From Dehalococcoidia bacterium (lineage in GTDB: Bacteria; Chloroflexota; Dehalococcoidia; UBA2979), in assembly GCA_029941115.1 (NCBI GenBank), contig JAPYRK010000015.1:1-42463 (forward strand): a stretch of DNA of 42,463 bases. Direction: 5' to 3'. Both the position numbers and the translations under genes were made by a program. The notes beneath the pieces were generated by a model. That model worked only from the letters and a program-made list of their open reading frames with translations, was not told where the DNA came from and did not search any database. Of this stretch, positions 1 to 8,600 are shown piece by piece. Position 1 is the first letter of the stretch. Each line of letters begins with the position of its first letter.

Positions 1-1598
1 TTGCGGCAGCGGAAGCCGCTATTTCTCAAGCAGAAGTTTCGCTTGAAAAATTACAAGCGAAGCCCACACAATCAGAAATAGCTGCAGCCGATGCGTCGGT
101 TAGCCAAGCGGAAGCTAGCTTGGTCACGACTGACGGCAAGGTTGATACCACATGGGACGCATTTAGAGATAAGCGAACTAAGTATTGTGACGTGGTAAAT
201 CAACGCGGTTATGAGATTTGCGCTGGCACGACTGCGGAAGAATTAATACCAATGACTGCCCTCGGCGTGAAGAACTTACGTGATCGAATGTATCTCGACA
301 AAGCATGGCTCACCGTGAGCATGAATTTACTTATAGCACAAGAGAATTATGCGTCCGCCGTGGGCTCGCGAGATTCTGCAACGAAATCTTTACAATCGGC
401 CAAAGAGAAGCGGTCTGCCTTAAATACTCCTCCTACCGCACTTGAGGTAACTCAGGCCGAGAACTCTTTACAATCTGCCAAAGAGAAGCGGTCTGCCCTG
501 AACATTCCTCCTACGGCACTCGAGGCGACTCAGGCTAAAAAGTCTTTACAATCTGCCAAGGAGAAGCGCTCTGCGTTAAATAATCCTCCTACTACGCTCG
601 AGCTGACTCAAGCTCAAAACTCACTAGATTCGGCTATGCAGAAGCGTTTGGCCTTGGATATTCCTCCCACAACTCTGGAGTTAGAGCAGTCACAAAAAAA
701 TCTTTCCAGCGCTCAAGCCTCCTTGAAGTCGGCTTTCCAGAAGAAGCAAGATTTAAAGGAAGGCCCCTCCGGAGCGATTCTTTTGTATGGAAGTAAACCT
801 AGCTGGCGGGAATTTAAGTTGGACATGTCCGATGGGCTCGACGTGTTACAACTCAAGGAAAATCTTTTAGTGCTTGGATACGGAACACTCAATGAATTAG
901 ACATGGACGGTAAGTTTACGCCGGCAGTTGAAGATTCAATCGCAAGAATGCAAAGAGACTATGGTTTCCAGGTAACGGGTAGGTTTGCTTTTGGAGAGGT
1001 ATTATTTGTACCTGGCCCATCTTTTATCGAAGCGTCGCAAGCATTTCCCACTGTTGGAGCTGCGATAAGTCAGAACAGTACTCTAGTTTTTCTGACTCCA
1101 ATGCAGGAAGTTGAGACGGAAATAGCAGAAGATGGTGGCTTTAGTGAGGTGACTGTGTCACTTCAAGTTGTATCAACACAAATTGACGTGAGCGATCAAG
1201 ATCTTCTTTCTGTGGGTTCAGAGGTCGAAATAGAGCTACCGGATGAGCAGATAATCATGGGAACAGTGAGTTCTGTTGGTGAAGTAGCCGTCATTCCACA
1301 GGATGGCCAGGGGAACCCATATCTTGAAGTCGAAATTGATTTATTGGAAGGGATTGATTACCGGCAATGGACCGGTGCTCAAGTAGATATCTCTGTTACG
1401 AAGTCAGTTGCGAGTAATGTCCTCGCGGCCCCAGTGACAAGCCTTTTGGCTTTGCTAGGTGGTGGCTACGCACTTGAGGTAGTAGGAAATGGTGCATCAC
1501 GATTGGTAGCAGTGGAGGTTGGCACCTATGCCGATAATTGGGTTGAGGTACGAGGAGCAGATCTCGACGAAAATACCGAGGTAGTTATTCCGAAATGA
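1..1598 (+). CDS. Membrane-fusion (HlyD/MacA-type) efflux adaptor with peptidoglycan-binding domain, 5' truncated
   Basis: Partial gene. The reading frame is open from the first bases of the window, and the codons before the TTG at 120 still encode an Ala/Glu/Gln-rich coiled coil, so the true start lies upstream. Numbering from that TTG, residues 1-90 are helical with an insertion containing two Cys. Residues 90-220 are coiled coil built from four tandem 26-residue units. Residues about 240-305 look like a PG_binding_1 domain (LKENLLVLGYG, then DGKFTPAVEDSIARMQRDYG). The rest resembles the beta-barrel and membrane-proximal part of adaptor proteins. It should link the MacB-type transporter encoded next to the cell wall or outer layer. 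Its stop overlaps the ATPase start by 4 nt (ATGA), so the two are translationally coupled. The PG-binding module is typical of adaptors from Gram-positive-like envelopes. The substrate cannot be deduced. Confidence 0.85.
   Translation, partial: AAAEAAISQAEVSLEKLQAKPTQSEIAAADASVSQAEASLVTTDGKVDTTWDAFRDKRTKYCDVVNQRGYEICAGTTAEELIPMTALGVKNLRDRMYLDKAWLTVSMNLLIAQENYASAVGSRDSATKSLQSAKEKRSALNTPPTALEVTQAENSLQSAKEKRSALNIPPTALEATQAKKSLQSAKEKRSALNNPPTTLELTQAQNSLDSAMQKRLALDIPPTTLELEQSQKNLSSAQASLKSAFQKKQDLKEGPSGAILLYGSKPSWREFKLDMSDGLDVLQLKENLLVLGYGTLNELDMDGKFTPAVEDSIARMQRDYGFQVTGRFAFGEVLFVPGPSFIEASQAFPTVGAAISQNSTLVFLTPMQEVETEIAEDGGFSEVTVSLQVVSTQIDVSDQDLLSVGSEVEIELPDEQIIMGTVSSVGEVAVIPQDGQGNPYLEVEIDLLEGIDYRQWTGAQVDISVTKSVASNVLAAPVTSLLALLGGGYALEVVGNGASRLVAVEVGTYADNWVEVRGADLDENTEVVIPK
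387..698 (+). repeat. Four tandem 78-bp (26-codon) repeats in the adaptor coiled coil
   Basis: Units run 387-464, 465-542, 543-620 and 621-698. The first three are nearly identical at protein level (SLQSAKEKRSALN, a PPT motif, then ALE.TQA) and highly similar at DNA level. The fourth has diverged (SLDSAMQKRLALD). The unit length is a multiple of 3, so copy-number change would keep the frame and lengthen or shorten the coiled-coil hairpin. A similar but older unit (EKLQAKPTQSEI) lies upstream of 120. Confidence 0.95.
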
Positions 1599-2326
1599 TG
1601 CAGTCATCGACCAGTCTAGAGCAGTCTCTTTTTGATTCGAGCGAAGAATTTGCCCTTCAACTCCGGCAGGTGACGAAGAGTTATGATGGCACTCCGCCTG
1701 TCCATGCGCTTTCTGACGTGACCATTTCAGTAAAACATGGAGAGTTTGTTGGAATTGTAGGAGCTTCTGGAAGCGGGAAGTCAACTTTACTTCATGTGAT
1801 AGGTACGCTCGCACGTCCGACGAGCGGGTCTGTTTTTATTAATGGAATGAATACGGATGGTATGTCAGATGGGGCACTATCGGGCCTGCGTTCACGAGAC
1901 GTGGGATTTGTATTTCAGGAATTTTTTCTTATATCAGGATTGTCAGCGGTGCAAAATGTGGCGAATGGGCTTCTCTATTCTGGGGTGTCCGAAGCGGAGC
2001 GCCTGCGTCGGTCAGAGATAATGCTGGATAAAGTTGGTTTGGCACATCGGTTGACGCACATGCCTAACGAAATGTCAGGTGGTGAACAACAGAGAGTTGC
2101 AGTTGCTAGAGCATTAGTTCACGAGCCGTCATTTGTACTGGCCGACGAACCTACAGGGAATTTGGACTCGCGGAGCACCGAGTCCTTGATGGAGCTTTTC
2201 TACAGCCTTAATAGAGAAGGAACGACGATAATTATAATCACTCATGATCGAGAGGTTGCCGAGCGATTTCCAAGACAAGTGCTCTTGAAAGATGGAAAAA
2301 TTGAAACAGATTCAGCGCTTTCATAA
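1595..2326 (+). CDS. ABC transporter ATP-binding protein, MacB/LolD family
   Basis: A 243-aa single-domain ATPase. Walker A is GASGSGKST (residues 56-64), the Q-loop is FVFQEF, the signature is SGGEQQRVAVARA (from residue 161), and Walker B plus D-loop is VLADEPTGNLDS (from residue 181). The GEQQRVAVARAL and ADEPTGNLD forms are characteristic of the LolD/MacB/FtsE subfamily, which drives mechanotransmission rather than classical import. The N-terminal 20 residues precede the usual family start. The start overlaps the adaptor stop by 4 nt, and the stop shares one base with the permease ATG (TAATG). It therefore belongs to a three-gene tripartite export or macrolide/peptide efflux-type system. 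The substrate is unknown. Confidence 0.95.
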   Translation: MMQSSTSLEQSLFDSSEEFALQLRQVTKSYDGTPPVHALSDVTISVKHGEFVGIVGASGSGKSTLLHVIGTLARPTSGSVFINGMNTDGMSDGALSGLRSRDVGFVFQEFFLISGLSAVQNVANGLLYSGVSEAERLRRSEIMLDKVGLAHRLTHMPNEMSGGEQQRVAVARALVHEPSFVLADEPTGNLDSRSTESLMELFYSLNREGTTIIIITHDREVAERFPRQVLLKDGKIETDSALS

Positions 2327-3546
2327 TGGTGAAGAGAGATGGCGTGCCTGCAAATTCGGAACCTAGGAGCCGCCTCAGTATCAGCGATACGTTGCGTACA
2401 GCCGCTAGTGGGCCAAGGTCTCGTAAATTACGTTCAGCACTTTCCGCTCTAGGTATCACGATCGGGATTGCTGCTTTAGTTAGCGTGTTGGGTCTTTCGT
2501 CTTCAGGCAGTGCGGATTTGATAAGAGAATTAGATGCGCTGGGGACAAATTTACTAACTGTTGAAGCGGGTCAAAGCTTCGGGTCAGGCAACTCATCTCT
2601 CCCAGTTGACGCTCCTGCTAGGATTCGTCGAATTGATCCCGTATACGAAGTTGCGGCGGTCAGTAAAATAAGCGGCGGTGTATATCGAAACGATCTGATA
2701 GATGAGGGGAGAACTCAGGGACTGACTATAATTGCCGCAGATTTGAATCTTCTAGATGCTCAACGAGGATCGATTTCTCAGGGACAGTATCTTACGTCTG
2801 CTCTTCAAGATTTCCCCGCGGTGGTATTGGGCGCAGTAGCAGCTGAAAGATTAGGCATCACCGAATTATCAACCGCTCGATCCGTGTGGCTTGGCGATGA
2901 ATGGTTTGTTGTAGTAGGTATTCTCAATCCATTACCATTGGCGGCCGACCTTGATCGAGCTGCAATAATTGGCTATCCGGCAGCTGAGCGATTTTTGAAT
3001 TATGAATATGAACCCGACATCATTTATGTTCGTGCATATGCGGAACACGTTTTGAATGTTCGATCTGTTATGTCTGCGACAGTTAATCCAGAAAAACCGG
3101 AAGAAGTCGAAGTGAGCAGAGCGTCAGATGTTCTTGAAGCACGAGCGGCCGCCCAGAGCACGTTCACTAACTTATTTCTGGGTCTGGGGGTTGTAGCACT
3201 GCTCGTTGGTGGAATAGGTATCGCTAACGTCATGGTGATTGCTGTTATCGAGCGACGCAACGAAATTGGTCTCAGACGTGCGCTGGGTGCAACACGTTTT
3301 CACATTGCTATGCAATTTCTTACCGAGTCATTTTTCTTATCAGCAGCAGGCGGCTTGGCCGGAGTTATGTTAGGTATTGCCATAACTGTTGGGTATGCAA
3401 TTATCCAAGACTGGGCAGTAGTGATACCGAGTTATGCGCTGATCGGTGGCTTTGGATCTTCGTTAATTATCGGCGGTTTGGCGGGTCTATATCCCTCTGT
3501 TCGAGCCGCTAGTATGTCCCCAACTGAGGCTCTCCGAACTCGCTAA
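2326..3546 (+). CDS. ABC transporter permease, MacB/FtsX family
   Basis: A 406-aa membrane protein with MacB topology. One N-terminal transmembrane helix follows the SRKLRSALSALGITIGIAA segment (about residues 35-60). A large extracytoplasmic domain (about 65-275) comes next, then three C-terminal helices starting near FLGLGVVALLVGGIGIANVMV. The cytoplasmic coupling motif ERRNEIGLRRALGATR (about 305-320) and the closing GLYPSVRAASMSPTEALRTR are hallmarks of this family. It is coupled to the ATPase by a 1-nt stop/start overlap. With the adaptor it should form a tripartite export machine. What it transports is not visible. Confidence 0.95.
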   Translation: MVKRDGVPANSEPRSRLSISDTLRTAASGPRSRKLRSALSALGITIGIAALVSVLGLSSSGSADLIRELDALGTNLLTVEAGQSFGSGNSSLPVDAPARIRRIDPVYEVAAVSKISGGVYRNDLIDEGRTQGLTIIAADLNLLDAQRGSISQGQYLTSALQDFPAVVLGAVAAERLGITELSTARSVWLGDEWFVVVGILNPLPLAADLDRAAIIGYPAAERFLNYEYEPDIIYVRAYAEHVLNVRSVMSATVNPEKPEEVEVSRASDVLEARAAAQSTFTNLFLGLGVVALLVGGIGIANVMVIAVIERRNEIGLRRALGATRFHIAMQFLTESFFLSAAGGLAGVMLGIAITVGYAIIQDWAVVIPSYALIGGFGSSLIIGGLAGLYPSVRAASMSPTEALRTR

Positions 3547-3620
3547 CCGTTCCAGTACAGGCGGCGAGAATTAATAAGAGGTGCGTGCCCAGATGCGAAT
3601 ATGTTTTTTTTGAGAATATT

Positions 3621-3651
3621 TTGATTGCTCTGTTGTAATTGTGAGTATACA
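3621..3651 (+). promoter_or_regulatory. Possible promoter for the nucleoside transporter operon
   Basis: TTGATT (3621-3626) and TATACA (3646-3651) are separated by 19 bp, longer than ideal. The region is AT-rich and lies between the MacB operon stop and the lipoprotein start, where a new promoter is expected. Weak support. Confidence 0.3.
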
Positions 3652-3663
3652 ATCGAACCTTGG

Positions 3664-3696
3664 TGACCTCCCCAGGTCATTTGGGTCCGGAGCCCA
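3664..3696 (+). promoter_or_regulatory. Two adjacent inverted repeats in the leader of the nucleoside transporter operon
   Basis: TGACCT / AGGTCA (3664-3669 and 3674-3679, 4-nt C loop) is a perfect 6-bp inverted repeat. It is followed at once by TGGG / CCCA (3682-3685 and 3693-3696) around a TCCGGA core. They sit about 85-115 nt before the ATG. They could be an operator or two RNA hairpins. I could not match them to a known riboswitch class. Confidence 0.35.
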
Positions 3697-3779
3697 GACG
3701 ATGTTTCCATGCTAATAAGACATAAATTTAGTTGCGTCATTAATCACGACGTTTGCTCCGGTTGTTGAAGGAGAGAATT

Positions 3780-5042
3780 ATGCGTTGGAAACTTATGATG
3801 CTTTTGTTGCCGGCGCTACTGGCACTGGGTGCGTGCTCGAGTAGCGATGATACTGAATCAGCGTTGACTAGTCAGTCGGCAGCAACAACGGTAGCAGCAA
3901 CAACTGTCGCTGCGGTGGCGACTGAAGCTCCAGAGCCATTTAAGCTTGGTTTGATATTGGTGGGGCCACGAGATGACCGAGGCTATTCGCAAGCTCATTT
4001 TGAGGGTGGAACGTACGCTGTTGAGAAATTACAGGGTGAGCTTATCGTTGTAGATAAAGTAAATCCGGCTGATTCACCGAACATCACAATTCCACAGATC
4101 GTGGATGACATGATTGATCAGGGAGCACATCTGATTATTGCGACATCTGACGACATGAAAGACGGGATTTTAGAAGCAGCTGCCGCTCATCCAGATGTTC
4201 CGATGATTCACGCATCTGGAGATTCTGCTTGGGCTGACGGCAAAGCCTATCACGCTGAGCTGCCGATGTTAGGTAATTTCTTTGGGCAAATGGAGTACGG
4301 CAAAATGATTGCTGGTTGTGCCGCTGCACTACAATCGGATGCAGGAAAAATCTCGTATCTTGGGCCTCTGATTAATGACGAAACACGAAGATTAGTGAGT
4401 TCGACTTTCTTGGGAGCGAGACACTGCTGGACTGAAGTTTTAGGAAAATCGGCTTCTGATCTAAGTTTCAATGTTAATTGGATTGGATTCTGGTTCAATA
4501 TTCCTGGATTTACTCTTGATCCAACTGTTGTGGCGAATGAGTTTTTTGCGTCCGGGACTGACGTAATTATTTCTGGTATTGATACTACTGAGGCAATCGT
4601 TGAGGCAGGCAAAAAAGCCTCTGCGGGCGATACAGTGTGGGCGATACCTTACGATTATGAAGGTGCGTGTGCCGAAGCTCCGACGGCCTGTCTTGGGGTT
4701 CCGTACTTTAACTGGGGTCCGACCTATCTTAAGAATGCCCAATCTGTGATTGATGGTGAATTTACCGCGAGCTTTGCCTGGATTGGTCCTGATTGGAGCG
4801 ACATAAACAACCATGATACGAGCACGATTGGATTCTTGAAGGGTGATGGACTTACCTCGGCAAATGCGGAAAAATTAGACGATTTTATAGCGTCATTGGG
4901 TGACGGTTCCTTGAACCTCTGGACCGGCCCATTAAATTTCCAGGACGGAAGTTCTTTCTTGGGTAGTGGCGTTGCTGCAACTGACCTTGAAATTTGGTAC
5001 ATGCCTAGCCTTCTTGAAGGAATGGAAGGCCCAGCGGAGTAA
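3780..5042 (+). CDS. BMP/PnrA-family substrate-binding lipoprotein (nucleoside ABC importer)
   Basis: A 420-aa lipoprotein. I chose the ATG at 3780 because GGAGAG lies just upstream and it places MRWKLMMLLLPALLALGAC at the N-terminus, with lipobox LGAC at Cys20. A TTG nine codons earlier is less likely. A Thr/Ala-rich linker follows. The domain then opens with LGLILVGPRDDRGYSQAHFEGG, matching the Bmp/Med/PnrA family (FKVGLV..GGINDKSFNQ..). This family captures purine nucleosides outside the membrane. The next genes are the cognate double ATPase and two permeases, then a purine phosphoribosyltransferase, which supports nucleoside or nucleobase uptake. The protein is somewhat longer than classical PnrA (about 350 aa) because of the linker and C-terminal additions. 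Confidence 0.9.
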   Translation: MRWKLMMLLLPALLALGACSSSDDTESALTSQSAATTVAATTVAAVATEAPEPFKLGLILVGPRDDRGYSQAHFEGGTYAVEKLQGELIVVDKVNPADSPNITIPQIVDDMIDQGAHLIIATSDDMKDGILEAAAAHPDVPMIHASGDSAWADGKAYHAELPMLGNFFGQMEYGKMIAGCAAALQSDAGKISYLGPLINDETRRLVSSTFLGARHCWTEVLGKSASDLSFNVNWIGFWFNIPGFTLDPTVVANEFFASGTDVIISGIDTTEAIVEAGKKASAGDTVWAIPYDYEGACAEAPTACLGVPYFNWGPTYLKNAQSVIDGEFTASFAWIGPDWSDINNHDTSTIGFLKGDGLTSANAEKLDDFIASLGDGSLNLWTGPLNFQDGSSFLGSGVAATDLEIWYMPSLLEGMEGPAE

Positions 5043-5069
5043 TCGTGGAAATAACATGCCACTGAGCTT

Positions 5070-6530
5070 ATGAGTCTTGAACTTCGGGCTATAACTAAAC
5101 GTTTCGGGTCCGTCGTTGCAAACGATACAATTTCGTTGAGCGTCGGACCCGGAGAAATTCATGGCTTGCTCGGTGAAAATGGAGCTGGTAAATCTACTCT
5201 TGTAAAAATTCTTTCAGGTTTTATCACCAGGGATCATGGGGAAATTGAGCTTGACGGCACTAAACTCCACCTTCTTTCACCTAATGAAGCAGTTGCAAAC
5301 GGAATCGGTATATTACATCAAGAGCCGCTTGTTTTTCTGCCATTTTCGGTCGTGGACAATTTTTTGATAGGGTCGCCCAAGGAATATGGTCATGCTGAGG
5401 CATACGAAGCATTATCGAGAATTAGTGAGCAGTTTGGTTTTGATCTTAATCCTGATGTGAGTGCGTCAAATCTTAGTATAGGAGAGAGGCAACAGTTAGA
5501 GATTGCTCGTCTTCTCTGGTTAGGTGCACGAGTTTTAATTCTGGATGAGCCGACTACTGCAATATCTTCCACTCAGCGTGAGAAGCTTTTTGCGACGATA
5601 CGCGATCTCGCCGGTGATGGGATGTCAGTAATTTTTGTGTCTCATAAACTTGAGGAAGTACAAGAACTTTGTGATCGAGTGACAATCCTACGCGAGGGAA
5701 AGATAGCAGCATCCGTCGATTTACCGTCTCCGGTGGAGTATTTGGTGAGCAAGATGTTTGGTACTGGCGTATTACCGCAGACCCGGAGAGCTAAAGTCAA
5801 CGGCTCATCTTTGCTTGAGCTTGTGAACGCATCTGCTTCGGAACAGCCGGGACAAATTATCGATGCCAACTTAGCAGTCACACGAGGGCAGGTGATTGGC
5901 CTAGCGGGACTTGAAGGTGCAGGCCAACGAACTTTACTCCGTGCTATGGCTGGCTTTGTACCCTTTACTGAGGGCAGTTTCAGAGTTCAATCTGCTGAGA
6001 TTAGTGAGTTAGATTATTTAGATCGACTGGGGTTGGGGTTTTATTATTTACCGGCGGATCGCCAACGCGAAGGCCTTGTAAACGGACTGTCAATCACCGA
6101 GCACGTAGCATTGAGTGTCACGGATCAGTCAAAGGTTATTGATTGGAATGTTGCGCGATCAGAGGCGGCCAGACGGATCGATAAATTTTCGATAAAGGGA
6201 ACGGTGGAATCTACACCTGAATCACTTTCTGGAGGGAATCAGCAACGGCTTCTGCTTGCACTTATGCCAGAGGCGCCTTTGTTACTTTTGATGGAACACC
6301 CGACTAGGGGATTAGATATAGAGTCAGCAACGTGGGTTTGGAGCTATTTACTTACTTTAAGCGAATCTGGTACCAGTATTATTTTTTCATCATCCGATCT
6401 TGAAGAACTTACTACTTATAGCGATCAGATAGCCATCTTTTTTTCTGGAAGAATTATTGATCAAGTTGATGCGTCAGAAGCAACTGTTGAAGAGCTGGGT
6501 CTGCTAATTGGGGGAGTACGTCAACGATGA
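5070..6530 (+). CDS. Nucleoside ABC transporter ATP-binding protein (double ATPase, YufO/NupO type)
   Basis: 486 aa with two ATPase halves. The first has Walker A GENGAGKST (about residue 37), signature LSIGERQQLEIARLL and Walker B VLILDEPTTAI. The second has a degenerate Walker A (GLEGAGQRTLLRA, lacking the GKS/T lysine), an intact signature LSGGNQQRLLLAL, and LLLLMEHPTRGLD at Walker B. One weak nucleotide site is usual in the sugar/nucleoside (RbsA/YufO) family. It lies 27 bp after the binding protein gene. A six-codon reading frame (ATG at 5056) ends across this start codon, but I give it no function. The stop overlaps the permease ATG by 4 nt. Confidence 0.95.
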   Translation: MSLELRAITKRFGSVVANDTISLSVGPGEIHGLLGENGAGKSTLVKILSGFITRDHGEIELDGTKLHLLSPNEAVANGIGILHQEPLVFLPFSVVDNFLIGSPKEYGHAEAYEALSRISEQFGFDLNPDVSASNLSIGERQQLEIARLLWLGARVLILDEPTTAISSTQREKLFATIRDLAGDGMSVIFVSHKLEEVQELCDRVTILREGKIAASVDLPSPVEYLVSKMFGTGVLPQTRRAKVNGSSLLELVNASASEQPGQIIDANLAVTRGQVIGLAGLEGAGQRTLLRAMAGFVPFTEGSFRVQSAEISELDYLDRLGLGFYYLPADRQREGLVNGLSITEHVALSVTDQSKVIDWNVARSEAARRIDKFSIKGTVESTPESLSGGNQQRLLLALMPEAPLLLLMEHPTRGLDIESATWVWSYLLTLSESGTSIIFSSSDLEELTTYSDQIAIFFSGRIIDQVDASEATVEELGLLIGGVRQR

Positions 6531-7579
6531 ATGCGCTTCAACAGACCAAGTACTTTGCTGGCGCGATCACTATTTCTTTGGTGGTGAGTATATTTTTTCT
6601 GTGGCTAGTTGAGGCACCATTGGTCGACACCGCGAAACTACTTGTAGAAGGTGCATTTGGTACTAATCAGAGAATCGGGGATACCTTCATGATATGGGTG
6701 CCTCTTCTTCTGGCGTCAGCATCCTTAGTGGTTACATTTAGTGCGGGTCTCTGGAATATAGGTGTCGAGGGCCAAATTGTAGCGGGTGCAGTCGCAGCGT
6801 CCTTTGTGGCACGTGAGGTTCAGGGATCAACAGCTGTCGTTTTGACACTTATGGTTATTGGTGGTTTTGTGGGAGGGGCACTCTGGGGACTTCTCGTCGG
6901 TGTGCTCCGTGTAAGAGGGGGTGTAAACGAAATTTTTGGTGGTATCGGACTTAATTTTGTGGCCACCGGCTTGATTGTTTACCTTGTAATTGGACCGTGG
7001 AGTCGAGATGGCGTAGCGTCCACGGGTGGAACAGAGCCATTCGGTCCCCAAGCGTGGTTTCCGACGATAGACGGTTTACGAGTGTCTCCCTTAGCCCTGA
7101 TTATCGCATTTGTTGCACTTGTATCCGTCATGTTTTTGCTATCCAAAACACATTTTGGGTTGAGGCTTCGTGCCACCGGTAAGAATTCGCTCGCGGCAAA
7201 TCGCTTCGGGATCGCAACGAGCAGATATTTGCTTATGGCTTTTATAATCGGTGGCGGTATCGCTGGTTTAGCTGGTGTAACGCAGGCTGGTGCTGTTTAT
7301 CATAGACTCGTCCCCTCAATTTCTGGTGGATATGGATTTCTTGCAATACTGATAGTGCTTCTGGCGCGTTTTAGGGGGCTATGGGTGATACCGATAGCTC
7401 TATTTTTTGCCACCATAGCAATGGCAAGTTTTCAGTGGCAGCTCCGACTCGGACTACATTCCGCGTTGGGGGGAGTAATTCAGGGCGTTTTGGTTTTGTC
7501 AATTGTGTTGGTCATGGGCTATCAGGAGGGCCGGCAGCATCGTGAACAATCAAACATTAGGGGCAATACTGCATTATGA
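6527..7579 (+). CDS. Nucleoside ABC transporter permease 1 (YufP/NupP type, BPD_transp_2)
   Basis: A 350-aa polytopic protein with about nine hydrophobic segments. WNIGVEGQIVAGA and RGGVNEIFGGIGLNFVA are characteristic of the branched-chain amino acid/nucleoside permease family, and RLRATGKNSLAANRFGI marks the cytoplasmic coupling region. It overlaps the ATPase stop by 4 nt (ATGA), and its own stop overlaps the next permease start by 4 nt. It is the larger of the two permeases, as in yufP/yufQ operons. Confidence 0.93.
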   Translation: MNALQQTKYFAGAITISLVVSIFFLWLVEAPLVDTAKLLVEGAFGTNQRIGDTFMIWVPLLLASASLVVTFSAGLWNIGVEGQIVAGAVAASFVAREVQGSTAVVLTLMVIGGFVGGALWGLLVGVLRVRGGVNEIFGGIGLNFVATGLIVYLVIGPWSRDGVASTGGTEPFGPQAWFPTIDGLRVSPLALIIAFVALVSVMFLLSKTHFGLRLRATGKNSLAANRFGIATSRYLLMAFIIGGGIAGLAGVTQAGAVYHRLVPSISGGYGFLAILIVLLARFRGLWVIPIALFFATIAMASFQWQLRLGLHSALGGVIQGVLVLSIVLVMGYQEGRQHREQSNIRGNTAL

Positions 7580-8520
7580 ATGCTGCCACATTTGCAATTA
7601 TCGTTGCATCCGCAACCCCTTTGATTTTTGCTGCCATCGGTGAAACTATCACTGAAAAGGCTGGAGTAGTCAATTTATCGCTTGATGGAAGTATGCTGCT
7701 ATCTGCGATGACTGGCTTTGCAATTGCTTATACAACCGGGAGCGTTGAGCTTGGTTTATTAGCGGGCATGGCGACATCTGGTGTTGTTGCATTCGTAGTC
7801 GCCTTCGGTGGCATTAGGTTAAGAGTTAATCAGATAGCCGTTGGTCTTATTCTCACATACTTCGCCACAAAATTATCGGCCCTCTTGGGGGGTGAATTTG
7901 TTCGCAAGCCTGGCCCCTCGGTACAGAAAATGTCACTACCAGTACTCGAAGATATTCCGTTTTTTGGTGAGATTCTATTTCAGCAAAATCCACTGGTGTA
8001 TTTCAGTTTTTTGCTCATCATAGTCTCATTTTGGTGGATCTTTCATACTCGAAGAGGACTTGATTTGCAGGCGATAGGGGAGCGACCTGAAGCAGCCTTT
8101 GCTAGAGGAATACCTGTTAATAGTCTGAGATATTTCTATACAGTTCTTGGCGGAGCTTTCGTTGGCTTGGGTGGTGCAGCCTTTTCACTTGATGCAAAGA
8201 TGGGATGGTCAGAGGGGCACATCGCCAATTACGGATGGATTGCCCTAGCGCTAGTTATTTTTGGCGGCTGGCATCCTCTTCGAGTGGCATTTGGTTGCTA
8301 TCTGTTTGGAGCAATACAAATTGTCGCCTTGAAAATGCAACCTACTTTACCTGATCTCGCACAAGTACTTCCTATTGCACCTTTTCCTCTGATGATACTG
8401 ACATTGGTTTTTCTGAATATGCGAGTAGTTCAAAGTTTTACGATGCGATTCGGGGGAATTGGTCGACTGATTCGTGGAACTGCACCCTCTGCTTTAGGCG
8501 AATCTTTTTGGCCAGACTAA
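7576..8520 (+). CDS. Nucleoside ABC transporter permease 2 (YufQ/NupQ type)
   Basis: A 314-aa polytopic permease. FAAIGETITEKAGVVNLSLD near the N-terminus is the family signature (a G.. E.AGV.N...EG motif). A coupling segment reads RGLDLQAIGERPEAAFARGI. The ATGA overlap with the preceding permease shows translational coupling. It should pair with permease 1 to form the membrane channel of the nucleoside importer. Confidence 0.93.
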   Translation: MNAATFAIIVASATPLIFAAIGETITEKAGVVNLSLDGSMLLSAMTGFAIAYTTGSVELGLLAGMATSGVVAFVVAFGGIRLRVNQIAVGLILTYFATKLSALLGGEFVRKPGPSVQKMSLPVLEDIPFFGEILFQQNPLVYFSFLLIIVSFWWIFHTRRGLDLQAIGERPEAAFARGIPVNSLRYFYTVLGGAFVGLGGAAFSLDAKMGWSEGHIANYGWIALALVIFGGWHPLRVAFGCYLFGAIQIVALKMQPTLPDLAQVLPIAPFPLMILTLVFLNMRVVQSFTMRFGGIGRLIRGTAPSALGESFWPD

Positions 8521-8600
8521 CATTTACATTTTGAATGCTTGCATTTGCTGGAGGTAATATTTACAGTGAAAGCTCTAGTCTCAAACTTAGGGAGGCGTTG

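Noticed and set aside
387-698. CRISPR-like or non-coding tandem repeat
   Set aside because: The repeats are in frame, directly adjacent without spacers, and encode a coiled coil.
3547-3779. Purine riboswitch before the nucleoside transporter operon
   Set aside because: The conserved three-way-junction core and loop sequences of the purine class are absent.
5056-5073. Six-codon leader peptide before the nucleoside ATPase gene
   Set aside because: Too short to support; probably chance, though its stop overlaps the start codon.
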